64,000 nt of DNA from Wurfbainia villosa (Eukaryota; Streptophyta; Magnoliopsida; Zingiberales; Zingiberaceae). Of this stretch, positions 1 to 10,584 are shown in pieces. The stretch's first letter is position 1. Every line of letters begins with the position of its first letter. The position numbers and the translations under genes are program-made. Under the pieces are notes generated by a model. That model was not told the DNA's origin. It saw nothing but the letters and a program-made list of their open reading frames with translations, and made no database searches. The DNA lies in contig CM046004.1 in assembly GCA_025175895.1 (NCBI GenBank), forward strand, positions 15,425,011-15,489,010, in the 5' to 3' direction.

Positions 1-9
1 ATTTCTACA

Positions 10-23
10 AAGGGTATCGAGCC
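10..23 (+). promoter_or_regulatory. Primer binding site of El-1 (degenerate)
   Basis: The sequence gggtatcgagcc directly follows the LTR end and matches the usual plant primer site tggtatcagagcc with a few changes. Minus-strand synthesis would start here from initiator Met-tRNA. Confidence 0.6.
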
Positions 24-1199
24 ACTTGCGAAAGATCGTATAAAATAGGTTTTCTCTATTTTATATGTGATATAGAAGTAGGATAAATTTTATTATGAGT
101 TGATAATTGCATTAGCAATTGTCAAACATAATAAAATATCCAATGTCTTTTAAAAGTTAAAATGACATGGTGCATGGTTATGGCCTAGTCCCAAAAGGTT
201 TGTGAATGTGTGTGTGTTGTAATTCTTAAATACGGCCTGCGTGTCGTGCCTTCCTCCTAAAATTCTTGTTGTAAAATTAGTTTTAGACTCGAATGTAACT
301 CGAGTATTTCTCCTTTTGTAATGTACAAAACAAAGATGGAGGGTCCATTGGAAGATGAGGTTACAAGGAGGAAGTCAACACACAAGACAACCAAAAGGAA
401 GCACTTAGGAGAAGATGCTATCCCTAGGTTGACCAATCAATCTTTTCATTGGCTTGAGAAGATTGTAGAATAAGGGCCATAACCATGACACGCTTAGTTT
501 AATATGTATGTGATGCATGTTAGTTTAGCTTGTATGTGATGCATGATTAGTTTAGCTTATATGTGATGTATGCTAATATGTATATGATACATGTTTATTT
601 CTTAATAAGTCAAAACGATATGCCTACTAAAGCTTGGTACTCACTACTTCCTCGATCATTTGTTATTGGGTTTGCAAAAGCAAAGCAATGCATTTTATCT
701 TGGAAGAGTGCGAGTGGACAATCGTGATGTCCCGCTATCAAACTTGGTTAAGACTTAATTAAGTTTTCTTAATTAGTTAAGAAAGTAGATGCATATATTA
801 GCTTTGAACATAAGTTTTAAAATTAGTTTTATGTGATTTCCGAACATCAGCTTTGTCTTAGAAGTGGTCGTTGCTCCGATATCCAAGAAGGCCCCTGTGC
901 CTCGCCACAGCCTGGAAGCTAGTTTAGGAATAAACACTAAACTAATCTAAAACTTAACCAAAGCTATTAAAGAGTTACATCAGATGTAATTGGCAAAAGA
1001 TTGCCTACCTAATTATACTACGTCTTGGGCGATTAGCCAAAGCTAACTCAAGACGAATTATAATGTGGATCTTTATCCCATATAAATTTATAGCTAAATA
1101 GTAGCTATGAGAATTTAGTGGGAGCCTCATTTAATTAAAGGCCTAATTAAATGATTTAGGTATGATACTTAACTTTGCATTTTAATGTTGTAGATCACC
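24..1199 (+). other. Untranslated leader of El-1
   Basis: Roughly 1.2 kb between primer site and gag. It has no convincing coding potential. A short direct repeat around 490-600 (variants of tatgtgatgcatg) and AT-rich sequence are the only structure seen. Long leaders are common in plant copia elements. Confidence 0.6.
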
Positions 1200-1995
1200 A
1201 TGACATCTAACACGACACACCCCCTCAACTTGCGATCTGTCCTTGAGAAGGACAAGCTTAATGGAGCGAACTTTCTTGACTGGTATAGGAACTTGAGGAT
1301 TATCCTCAAACAAGAACGCAAACTGTATGTCCTAGAGCAGTCTACCCAAAACACCCGCCATGCGCTGTCGTCTTGAAAAGGATGCTTATAAGAAGCATCA
1401 AGATGACGATGTGTCATGTCTTATTCTTTCCACCATGAACTCTGAGCTTCTGTAGCAACATGAGAACATGGATGCCTATGATATGGTTGAGCATTTGAAA
1501 CAACTATATCAAGGACAAGCTAGGCACGAGCGTTTTGAAGTGTCTAAGGCTCTTTTGCATGCAAGATGCAAGAAGGAACACTGTAGGAACTCACGACTCA
1601 AAATGATTGGGTACGCTGAGAACCTTGAAAGACTAGGTTTTCCATCGAGCCAAGAATTGGCAACCGATGTTATCCCGCAATCGTTGCGGAAGCATATAAT
1701 CAATTCGTCATGAATTATAACATGAATGAAATTGATAAACCTTTGCACGAGATTCTCAAAGATGTTAAGAATCACAACCGAATCTCAAAAAGAAAGTTAG
1801 CAACGTACTAATGGTCAAGAAGGGCAAAGGTAAGCGCAAAGGCAAGGGTAAGACCCAAGCCAAAGGCAAGGTCAATTCATCCACTTCAAAGGGTAAAGGT
1901 AAAGTACCTAAGGAAGGGGACTGCTTCCATTGCGGTGAGACTGGACACTGGAAGCGGAACTGCAAAGTCTACCTTGAGGAAGTAAAGAATAAAAG
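1200..1995 (+). pseudogene. gag: El-1 gag (UBN2-type capsid and zinc knuckle), broken
   Basis: Capsid/nucleocapsid gene. Translation starts at ATG 1200 (MTSNTTHPLNLRSVLEKD) and shows the copia gag N-terminus LNGANFLDWYRNLRIIL. The first frame stops near 1376. The reading continues in other frames through DMVEHLKQLYQ and ERFEVSKALLH (1468-1713) and a Lys/Gly-rich stretch, to a CCHC zinc knuckle at 1922-1963 (CFHCGETGHWKRNC). At least two frameshifts and a stop near 1455 are visible. In a live element this protein would form the virus-like particle and bind the genomic RNA. Confidence 0.85.
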
Positions 1996-1999
1996 AAGT

Positions 2000-3435
2000 G
2001 GGACTTCTGCCTCAGGTATACACGTTATAGAAGTTAATCTATCTATTTCTTCTACATGGGTATTAGATACCGGATGTGCATCTCACATTTGTAATAATGT
2101 GTAGGGACTGAGAAATAGTAGACAAATGGCAAAAGGCGAAGTAGACCTACGAGTAGGCAATGGCGCAAAAGTTGCTGCTGTAGCTGTAGGAACATATTCT
2201 TTGTCTTTGCCCACTGGGCTTATCTTAGAACTAGAGGAGTGCTTATATGTACCTGCATTGACAAAGAACATAATTTCTGTATCTTGTTTAGACAAGAAAA
2301 ACTTTTCTTTTATAATAAAGGACAAATGTTGTTCCATTTATTTGAATGAAATGTTCTATTTTAATGCACCACTTATGAATGGTCTCTATGTTCTAGATTT
2401 AGAAAACCCAATTTATAACGTAAATACCAAGCGGTTCAAATCGAATGATTCGAACCAAACATATCTCTGGCACTGTCGCCTAGGTCACATAAATGAAAAA
2501 CGCATATCCCAACTCCATAAAGATGGATTATTGGACTCATTTGATTTTGAATCATATGAGGTATGCGAATCTTGCCTTTTAGGAAAGATGACTAAAACTC
2601 CATTTAATGGACATGGAGAGAGAGAGACAGACTTGTTAGGACTCATACATATTGATGTATGTGGGCCTTTCAATGTCGAAGCCAGAGGAGGCTATAAGTA
2701 CTTTATTACTTTCACTGATGATATGAGTAGATTTGGCTACTTATATTTGATGAGACATAAGTCAGAATCCTTTGAAAAGTTCAAAGCATTCAAGAATGAA
2801 GTACAAAAACCAACTTGGTAAGCGTATCAAGCTACTTCGATCAGATCGAGGTGGTGAATACCTTAGTCAAGAGTTTCGTGATCACCTGGCTGAGTGTGGG
2901 ATAATATCCCAACTCACTCCCCCTGGAACACCACAATGGAATGGTGTATCTGAGAGGAGAAATCGTACTCTATTAGATATGGTACGATCAATGATGAGCC
3001 GATCGATCTACCTACTTCCTTTGGGGACTAGCTCTAGAGACACCGCCTTTCACACTTAATCGCGTCCCATCAAAGTGTAGAAAAGACACCATATACGATA
3101 TGGGTGGATCGAAGAGTCCCAAAATGTCTTTTATAAAGATTTGGGGTTGTGAAGCTTATGTAAGACGTCAAGTCTCAGATAAACTAGGACCCAAATCAGA
3201 TAAGTGTTATTTTGTCGGATATCCCAAGGAAACTAAGGGATATTACTTTTACAATCCCACACTTGGCAAAGTGTTTGTTGCAATCTTTGTCTTTCTAGAA
3301 AGAGAATTTATTTCTAGAAAAACTAGTGGGAGTAAAATTCATCTTGAAGAAGTTCAAGATGACGATAACACTAAGGCTTCGATGGAAAATGAACAGGAAC
3401 CACAAAGTGTTGTGGATGAGGAAATTGTTGCCTAA
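2000..3435 (+). pseudogene. pol: El-1 protease and integrase region, broken
   Basis: The aspartic protease motif DTGCASHIC lies at 2066-2092 and is cut by a TAG at 2102-2104. The GAG-pre-integrase zinc finger follows (HCRLGH near 2470, CESC near 2567). The integrase core has IHIDVCGP near 2646, TDDMSR near 2716, and the DDE glutamate in NGVSERRNRT near 2942-2970. The C-terminal part KIWGCEAYV...GYPKETKGYYFYNP is at 3137-3255. The frame changes near 2800 and near 3060-3100, with a TAA at 3433-3435, so no integrase can be made. Confidence 0.88.
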
Positions 3436-3441
3436 AGAGTT

Positions 3442-5142
3442 GTGGAACAAACACCTGTTCAAGTAGACCAACCTCTTCGTAGATTTGACAGGATCCGTCG
3501 TCAACCCGAGAGATATTCTTTTCTCTTGACTGACAATGGTGATGTATTGCTTGTCGATCTTGACGAGCCTACATCCTATCAAGAAGCTATGATGAGCCCA
3601 GATTCCGAGAAATGGCTAGAGGCCATGAGATCCGAAATGGAATCCATGTACACTAACCAAGTATGGACCTTGGTTGATCCACCTGAAGGGGTAAAACCCA
3701 TTGGGTGTAAGTGGGTCTTTAAAGTAAAGACTGACATGGATGGTAATAAGCATACCTATAAAGGTAGATTGGTGGCGAAAGGATTCAAACAAATTCATGG
3801 TATTGACTATGATGAAACCTTTTCACCAGTTGCGATGCTTAAATCCATTCGGATCATACTTGCTATTGCAGCCTACCACGATTATGAGATCTGGCAGATG
3901 GATGTCAAAACCGCTTTTCTGAATGGAAAGCTACTCGAGGATGTGTACATGACACAGCCTGAGGGTTTTGAAGATCCAAAGCATCCTGGAAAGGTATGCA
4001 AACTGCAAAGGTCCATTTATGGACTAAAGCAAGCCTCTCGAAGCTAGAATCTTCGATTCGATGATGCAATCAAAGAGTTTGGTTTCATCAAGAATGAAGA
4101 TGAACCTTGTGTCTACAAGAGAAATAGTGGGAGCACAGTTGTATTTCTTGTCTTGTATGTAGATGACATACTTCTCATCGGAAATGATATTCCCTCACTC
4201 CAGTCTGTGAAGATGTGGTTAGGGAATTGTTTCTCGATGAAAGACTTAGGTGAAGTTGCCTATATTCTAGGCATCAAGATCTATAGAGATAGATCTAAAA
4301 GATTACTTGGCCTAAGTCAGAGTACATACATTGATAAAGTGCTAGATCGCTTTGCTATGCAAAATTCCAAGAAAGGATTTCTGCCTTTATCACATGGTGT
4401 GAGTCTTTCGAAGACTCAATGTCCCTCTTCTAAGGAGGAGAGAGATCGCATGGATAAGATCCCTTATGCGTCTGCCATAGGGTCTATCATGTATGCCATG
4501 CTTTGTACTCGTCCTGACGTCTCGTATGCTTTGAGCATGACGAGTAGATACCAGTCGGATCCAGGTGAAAGTCACTGGATAGCAGTCAAAAATATTCTTA
4601 AATACTTACGAAGAACGAAAGAATATTTCTTGATATTTGGAGGCAATGAGGAGCTAGCTGTAAAGGGTTACAGTGATGCAAGCTTCCAAACAGACAAGGA
4701 TGACTATAGATCGCAATCGGGGTACGTGTTTTGCCTGAATGGTGGAGCTGTGAGCTGGAAGAGTTCAAAGCGTGACACGATTCTTGATTCTACAATGTAG
4801 CCGAGTATATTGTCGATCCGATGCAAGAAAGGAGGTCATTTGGCTCGTAAGTTCATCAGTGAACTTGGGGTAGTTCCTAGCATTGCGGATCCAATAGACC
4901 TCTATTGTGACAACAATGGGGCTATTGCACAGGCTAAGGAACCTCGATCACATCAGCGGACCAAACACATACTGCGGCGCTTCCATCTCATTCGAGAGAT
5001 CATCGATAGAGGAGATGTGAGGATATGCAGAGTACCGACAGAAGCTAACATTGCAGATCCATTGACCAAGGCTTTGGCACAGAGGAAGCATGATGGTCAC
5101 ACTAGGTCACTAGGTATTAGATATCATAGTGATTGGTACTAG
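3442..5142 (+). pseudogene. pol: El-1 reverse transcriptase and RNase H region, broken
   Basis: RVT_2-type reverse transcriptase: WVFKVKTDMDGN, RLVAKGFKQ, GIDYDETFSPV, QMDVKTAFLNG and YGLKQA occupy 3710-4040. The catalytic YVDD is at 4156-4167. RNase H follows (GYSDASFQTDKDDYRS, then DNNGAIAQAKEP and RTKHILRRFHLIREI up to 5142). All pieces are in one frame and are interrupted by in-frame stops, including TAG at 4045-4047 and 4798-4800. The damage looks like point decay rather than large deletions. Confidence 0.9.
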
Positions 5143-5147
5143 TGCTA

Positions 5148-5156
5148 GTGGGAGAT
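5148..5156 (+). promoter_or_regulatory. Polypurine tract of El-1
   Basis: gtgggagat lies immediately before the LTR start TGTTAG at 5157. This is the plus-strand priming site of copia elements. Confidence 0.75.
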
Positions 5157-6224
5157 TGTTAGTTATAGCCCTAAGAACCAATCATGTGATGGTTGAATAG
5201 GGAACATTTTGTATCATATTCTATAAAGGCAAAGGATTGATTATTATATTTAAAGTCTTGCTTGTGCTAAATTAAATATAGTAATGCCCTAGAAAAGTAG
5301 GTTCTTGTCTACACATCAATTGCGAATTGATTATGAGAGGTCAGAGAGAACACTTTCTAAATGTTCTAGTCAAGTATTAATATGCAAGGGCAATATTAAT
5401 ACATAAAGACTAGCATGTAGGTCAATTGATGACTTGATCTCACAAGTCATGGATATATGATATCAAGTTGACACATGGGTATATATTAGAGAATATATCT
5501 TGGCCCGACCCATGAGAAAGTTTCATGGATCGTTATATGAGTGTCATAAACTTTCTCATGTGACTATTGGTATGAATAGTCCTCGGACTGAAGTCACTAC
5601 GGTTCCCTACATAAGGAGTTATGTACTTTGGTATCACAAACGTCACCCGTAATGTGGTGGACCATAAAGCGACATCGGGTATATAACAAATTATGCGGAG
5701 GGATGTGAGTGATGTAGATGGGATCTATCCCTCTCATATGACGAGTGATATCGGTGGGCCTTGATTGAGTAGAACTACTAAACGCATGGCCATGCTCGAA
5801 TGAGTCAATATGAGATATTGAGCTCATTTGTTTGAGTTAGTTTACTCGGATCAAGAAACACATAGATTGATCGAGGATGACACGGTCTATGCCTCATTGA
5901 TCAACTGCTATCAAGGATGAAGGACACGGTCATATATTATAGTAGTCACGGAAAGGTTAGTCGGATCTTGACTTATCTCATAACTTGGGTAGCAATGATG
6001 TATTGCTAGATGCGCTCATTGCTTGTGTATCTAAAAGAGTTTAGGTCCACCGCCAACGCGTTATGAGAGCCTATAAGTCACACACAAAGAGTATGATGAT
6101 TAGAGGAATTAGAGTATTCTAGTTTGACTAGAATAATTTGGGAATAAGCTTAAGTACAAAATGGTTTTGGACTTTAAGCTTAATGAGAATTTTAGCTAAT
6201 TGATTTAATGAGATTAATTCAATA

Positions 6225-6383
6225 TGTTACCTCATTGATTTAATAAGATTAATTCAATATGATAACATAAGCTTAATTGAATTAATAAGATTAATTCAAT
6301 ATGATAACATAAGCTTAATTGAATTAATAAGATTAATTCAATATGATAACATAAGCTTAATTGAATTAATAAGATTAATTCAA
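6225..6383. repeat. 42-bp AT-rich tandem repeat in El-1 U3
   Basis: About three to four head-to-tail copies of a 42-bp unit (ataagcttaattgaattaat..). Adjacent units at 6267-6308 and 6309-6350 are identical by eye; outer units are partial or diverged. Confidence 0.9.
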
Positions 6384-6450
6384 CATGCATGAATGCCACA
6401 TAAGAATGCCACATAAGCATGCCACATAAGCATGCCACCTAAGCATCCAC
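6384..6450. repeat. Short tandem repeat GCCACATAAGCAT in El-1 U3
   Basis: Four to five copies of a 13-15-bp unit (catgccacataag and variants) directly after the 42-bp array. Confidence 0.7.
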
Positions 6451-6571
6451 CTAAGCTAGATAAGGTGGAAGGAAACAAAATGGTTTTGTCTCCTTAAGTG
6501 GCCGACCAAACAAATGTCCCAATGCACTGGATTGCATTGAATGTGTGGAGGTGAAAGGGTTTTTCCAACCC

Positions 6572-6579
6572 TATAAAAG
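6572..6579 (+). promoter_or_regulatory. TATA-like box of El-1 LTR
   Basis: tataaaag in the sequence accctataaaagacccc. It is the only good TATA match in this LTR and is placed as expected for a U3/R boundary. Confidence 0.55.
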
Positions 6580-7263
6580 ACCCCATGGAGTGGCCGGCCA
6601 AAGCAATGGTTGGTGTGGTTGTTGGGAGCTTGAGGCTTGGAGAGAGCTTGAGAGCTTATTGTTGTGTGGCTTTTGTGAGTGTAGCAAGAAGAGTAGTCTT
6701 CTTCTTCCCTTCTCTTTTTCCCTAGCTTCCTCTCCTTTAGGGACTTCTCTAGCAAGAAGTAAAGGAGAGCTCCTCTAGTTTTCTTTTGTGAGACAAGAGC
6801 TTGCTCGTGTGGATACATATAGAGGCACGGACACTTGAACGTGCTAAAGATCCAACAAACATAAGGAAGAAGCGGGATTAACAAGGGCACACAACAAAGG
6901 TAATCCTCTCCTATAAGATAGGCTTGGTTTAGAGAAATTTATTTTATACGAGTTTGCTTTCGCATGGATCACTTGGAAGGGATCCTAATTTTTCCGTTGC
7001 GCATATGCCATTTGGCATAAAGAATTCCCTACAGGTAAATGCCTAAGAGTCGGAAACCTTAGGAAAGCTATGGGGTGATGACTTAACTCACCATGGAACG
7101 GGCATCCCCTAAGAATGGTTCGCTTAGCACGAGCACGAGGAGCTAACTTAGTGAACTTCTAGAACATATTTGTTTTTCTTTGATTGCAAATACCACTTGT
7201 TAAATTTAGTTAACATACTAATTATGGAACAATATCTTTTTAAAATTTCATGGCACTGAGGTT

Positions 7264-7300
7264 TTCTTGAGGACAAGTAAAGATTTAAGTCTGGGGGAAG
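7264..7300 (+). promoter_or_regulatory. Polypurine tract region of El-2
   Basis: ttcttgaggacaagtaaag and then ctgggggaag precede the LTR start. The same string (as ttgaggacaagcaaagac) marks El-8 at 33241-33280 on the other strand. Confidence 0.75.
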
Positions 7301-8649
7301 TGATGTGAGCAAAATATATAGGGTTTTAGGAGTAGTTTTGGCTCACATCTCATTATATTTTGTGTTAGTTTCATGCATATATTACTCTATTTTTGCACGC
7401 ATTTCCTATTTTCTGGTTCGGAGGTCTACTCGTTGTACTTTTGTATGTAGGTTAACTTTTTGGGTGAAAAAGATGCATTTTTGGAGCAAAAGGACATTTC
7501 GTAGCTAGACGCAGAGTGGGACATGGCCAGGGCATGTGGATTCACACAGTTATGTCCAATGGGCGAGATCAGTACCCCAGGGCCGCACACAGCCTGATCG
7601 TGTGGCGGCTCAACAGATTTGCACGACTAGGACTTTTTTCGGATTTTGCATCGGTCCGAGGCAATGTCTATATAAGGATGGCTCCGCCAAAACCCTAGGG
7701 AGGAGGCACGACGACTAGGATGGTATGCCGAAGCCCTAAAAAGCTTCGATAACTTACAACGAGGAGGAGGAACGCCACCGGAGGTCCACGCCTTGCATTT
7801 CAACGCCGAAGAGAAGATCATGGAAGCATTGTAATTCTTTGTTCCTGCTTTTTATTCCTTATGTATTCAAACTTAGACATGCTTTGTGATTCTTTCTTCA
7901 TATACATGGAGTAATACTTTCGATTCTAGGATTAGGGAGTATCTTGTGTACACATACAATGTTGGTTCATGTTAAATTCTGCCTATGAGTTTGATTTGAC
8001 AATTGGTAGTTGCTCTTTACTATATCTATGCGTGTTTGGCTTTCTATCTGCTGTGCTTAGGCGATACGAGGGGTGACAGCCCTCACAATCTAAAATTTAG
8101 GAGATTTTATATAAAGAACCTAGGGGTAAACCTGATCTCTTGTAACTGCGGGTAGAAGGGTGCGGTGAAATCGGAAATGGTTCACCGTAGGGATTGATTT
8201 GGCATCCTCGTACCGTCTATCCCGTCCTTTTAGTTGGAGATAGCTCCCGGTAGATGCGGTGGCTCTGCGGGAGAGTGTATGATGTCCCTTCCACAAAATA
8301 ATAGCTATACGTCTAGACAACACCAATTGACAATATTGTTCTATGATACACAAGAGAAACCGAAGTCCTAGAATCACCTTTGAATACCTCAGCACACTCC
8401 TTTCCTCCTCCGTGTGACACCGTACAGAGTAGAGTTCACCGACATCCCTCACCAACCGAAACCTCTTAGAGTCACGTCCAAACAATTATAACCACTGAGT
8501 ATATTGGTATTCGAATCCTAGTCCCTATGGGATCGATAATCTTTATTACTTGACGACATCTGTGCACTTGCGGGCGTTGAGCGCGAGCGCACGCTTTGAG
8601 TCCTCAACGATCTCCGTTGCAAGATTTGAGGTCGCATTTGTGCGCATCA
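7301..8649 (+). repeat. 3' LTR of El-2 (gypsy)
   Basis: Begins TGATGTGAGC and ends GTGCGCATCA, giving a near-perfect terminal inverted repeat (TGATGNG). About 1.35 kb. No primer-site sequence follows the end, which fits a 3' LTR. ORFs inside (for example 7516-7718 and minus 8120-8485) look like chance frames. Confidence 0.75.
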
Positions 8650-8823
8650 GTCTCCATGACCAAGAGGACTTGAATACCGCAAGTCAAAGGAATATCGGAC
8701 ATAAGATGCAGTAAGAACTTCAATGACATATCCATATATACAGAAAACCATATGAATTCTTACAGTTGGTCACTCTAATGAACTAGTTACCGTAACTAGC
8801 ATCCACGATTAACTCTGGATGTC
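8650..8823. other. Unassigned sequence between El-2 and El-3
   Basis: No domain, repeat or terminal signal recognised. It is continuous with 10261-10584 once solo LTR El-3 and one copy of its ACAAT duplication are removed, so both pieces belong to one older, unidentified sequence. Confidence 0.5.
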
Positions 8824-9027
8824 ACAATTGTTAGTGCAATCGGCCCAGGTCACGATTGACCAGACTCGAGTTTGGCTCGAGTGATGTTTTGATATTTGAC
8901 ATAGTATGTTTGACAAAGTGAGTGGACATTGATGTTTGACATTAATGTCGGTTATAATTAACCGGACTCGAGTTTGATTCGAGGGAGATGTTAAATGGTT
9001 GACTAGGGTCGACCATGTGATTATGGT

Positions 9028-9245
9028 AAAGTCCAAGTCATGGGTACTTGGCATTGGGAAAGTCCAAGTGGGATGCTTGGCATGGAAAGTCCAAGTCATG
9101 GGTACTTGGCATTTGAGAAGTCCAAGGGGTTGATATTGGCGGCGTAAAGTCTAAGCGGAGTCTTGGCAGCATAAGTCCAATGATTGTCGGCGTAAAGTCC
9201 AAGCGGAGTCTTAGCGGCATAAGTCCAATGTGCCTTGGCGGTGTA
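9028..9245 (+). repeat. CCAAG/CTTGG mini-hairpin array, El-3 LTR
   Basis: Degenerate tandem units of about 24-30 bp of the form aaagtCCAAGtcatgggtaCTTGGcat. Each unit is a short inverted repeat. The right-hand units become ggcgg/gcagc variants (gtccaagcggagtcttggc). Confidence 0.88.
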
Positions 9246-9437
9246 GACACCGTTAGCATGACATAGCCGATGGAAGCACCTGGAAGCTAGCGCGATGGAT
9301 GAACAAGTCATGGATGACTTGGAGGGATCCGAGAGGCGTGAGGCTGATGGAGGTGGCTAGAAGGCTTAGATCTAGGCTAAGGGTGGTCTAGCAAGTATGG
9401 GGAAACCATACTTGGGCTAAAACCTCATATTTGAGGT

Positions 9438-9690
9438 GTGCCAGTCGACTGATTCTATGTGGCAGTCGACTGGTATGAGTCAACTAGGGTTGACTGCGAG
9501 ATGTGTCCCAACAGTCGACTGTCGGAGCTTGGCACTCGACTGATTGGACGAGCAGTCGACTGATCTTGTGATCAGTCGACTGATGCTTGGATTTTTAGAT
9601 ACAGAGTGGAGTCTCACTCGACCGCTGGGATGAACAGTCGAGTGATGGCTTGAACAGTCGACTGATGGTAATTATCAATCGACTGATGTC
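9438..9690. repeat. CAGTCGACTG palindrome cluster, El-3 U3
   Basis: Six exact copies of the 10-bp palindrome cagtcgactg (first near 9441, last near 9656), with several one- or two-base variants (actcgactg, cagtcgagtg, caatcgactg). It ends about 100 bp before the TATA-like box. Confidence 0.92.
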
Positions 9691-9785
9691 CTAGCCATTG
9701 GATTTTTCCAGCGTAGATTACACCGTTGTCTCACAGCAACAGTGTGATCATTCGACTGATCGACTTTTTCCAGCACAGGTTGAAG

Positions 9786-9794
9786 CTATAAAAG
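9786..9794 (+). promoter_or_regulatory. TATA-like box of El-3 (F1 LTR)
   Basis: tataaaagg, followed by agct. The same gatataaaaggagctc context occurs on the minus strand in the El-9 LTR near 23147, so it is a family feature. Confidence 0.6.
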
Positions 9795-10260
9795 GAGCTT
9801 GTGATGGAGAAAAATGCAATCGGTTCTTGAGGGCATTTGGGGCGATTTGCTGCTGCAAATCAGGGTTTCCAAGTTCTTTTCAAGCAACTAAGCGATCAAT
9901 CATTCAAAGAGCATTTGTAAAGTAGTTTTCTTTACTTGTATTGTATTTCATTGTTGTAATTGCTTGTATCTATTTCTTATTGTTGTATGAGGTTTCTCCA
10001 CCTCCGGCTTGTGTCGAGAAGGAGTATTTGTGGTTAGCGATTGCATTGGCATCGCTAGAGCTCTTTAGAGCTCGATCCATGGAGTAGAAACCGTTCGGTT
10101 CCGAACCATGTTAAATACTTGTGTATTTGTGTTTGTCTATTTCGTATTGCTTCATTATTATTCTGCTGCGTGCTAACGAAATTTATAGATGAACGCGAAA
10201 CGAATTCCATCACACGACGCTATTCACCCCCTCTAGTGGCCTCAAATCACTTACAACAAT

Positions 10261-10584
10261 GTCTCCAGCCAGTGAGAATCAGCTGCTTGGATACACCAAA
10301 GAGTATACCTCGTGCTAGTCTCGACAAAATTGATGGTGTCCAAATCCATCAATTCATCGACTAGGGATAATTCCAATACATCACAATTACATATGTAGAG
10401 ATACTCACTAGTTGTGATCTAATCACAAATTCTCTCATGCTGTGAATCGTATTATGGATATTCAACAAATGAGTTTAAGATCTAATCAAATACATGAAAA
10501 CATGTATACTCAAATAGTGAATCTTCATTTATCATATAAATGGTTTAAACATAAGGCAATTGCCTTAGGACACCTCTCATATAC
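10261..10584. other. Unassigned sequence between El-3 and El-4
   Basis: Continuation of the unknown host sequence of 8650-8823. No coding domain or terminal repeat recognised. The junction with El-4 at about 10584 shows no target duplication matching the other end of El-4. Confidence 0.45.

Larger units (their letters stand above)
1..7033 (+). mobile_element. El-1: decayed Ty1/copia LTR retrotransposon, lacking most of its 5' LTR
   Basis: The window opens with the last nine bases of a 5' LTR (atttctaca), which match the end of the 3' LTR at 7025-7033 (ttccctaca). A degenerate Met-tRNA primer site follows, then gag, protease, integrase, reverse transcriptase and RNase H in copia order, a polypurine tract and a 3' LTR. 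The coding part is broken by several stops and frameshifts, so the copy is dead. The outer target duplication cannot be tested because the 5' LTR lies outside the window. The right flank (7034 on) is the interior of a gypsy element, so El-1 probably inserted into El-2. The copia lineage was not resolved; it is clearly different from the SIRE-like El-13. Confidence 0.9.
5157..7033 (+). repeat. 3' LTR of El-1
   Basis: Starts TGTTAG after the polypurine tract and ends CCCTACA, about 1.88 kb. It contains a 42-bp tandem repeat (6225-6383), a short GCCACATAAGCAT repeat (6384-6450) and a TATA-like box at 6572-6579, so U3 runs to about 6600. No gene is seen in it. The reading frames at 6545-6778 and on the minus strand are not supported as proteins. 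Confidence 0.85.
7034..8649 (+). mobile_element. El-2: 3' end of a Ty3/gypsy element (interior tail plus LTR)
   Basis: The segment 7034-7300 is the tail of an interior. It ends in the purine-rich string gaggacaagtaaagattt..ctgggggaag, which matches the 3' ends of Athila/Tat-type gypsy elements. An LTR follows at 7301-8649. The element's 5' part is not seen because El-1 occupies the left side. No coding domain remains. Confidence 0.75.
8829..10255 (+). mobile_element. El-3: solo LTR of family F1
   Basis: Starts TGTTAGTGCAATCGGCCC and ends CTTACA, 1427 bp, flanked by the perfect target duplication ACAAT (8824-8828 and 10256-10260). No interior is present, so it arose by LTR-LTR recombination. 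Order inside: F1 start; a second partial copy of the start near 8960; mini-hairpin array 9028-9245; CAGTCGACTG cluster 9438-9690; TATA-like tataaaagg at 9786; stem-loop cassette 9990-10105; and the family end block cgctattcaccccctctag near 10220. Confidence 0.93.

Noticed and set aside
6545..6778. Open frame in the El-1 LTR and the minus frame 6456-6890
   Set aside because: Both fall in U3/R of an LTR with a TATA-like box and lack any domain; overlapping opposite frames suggest chance.
9438..9690. Regularly repeated palindromes as a CRISPR array
   Set aside because: Plant nuclear context, spacing and spacers irregular, repeats only 10 bp, no cas genes.
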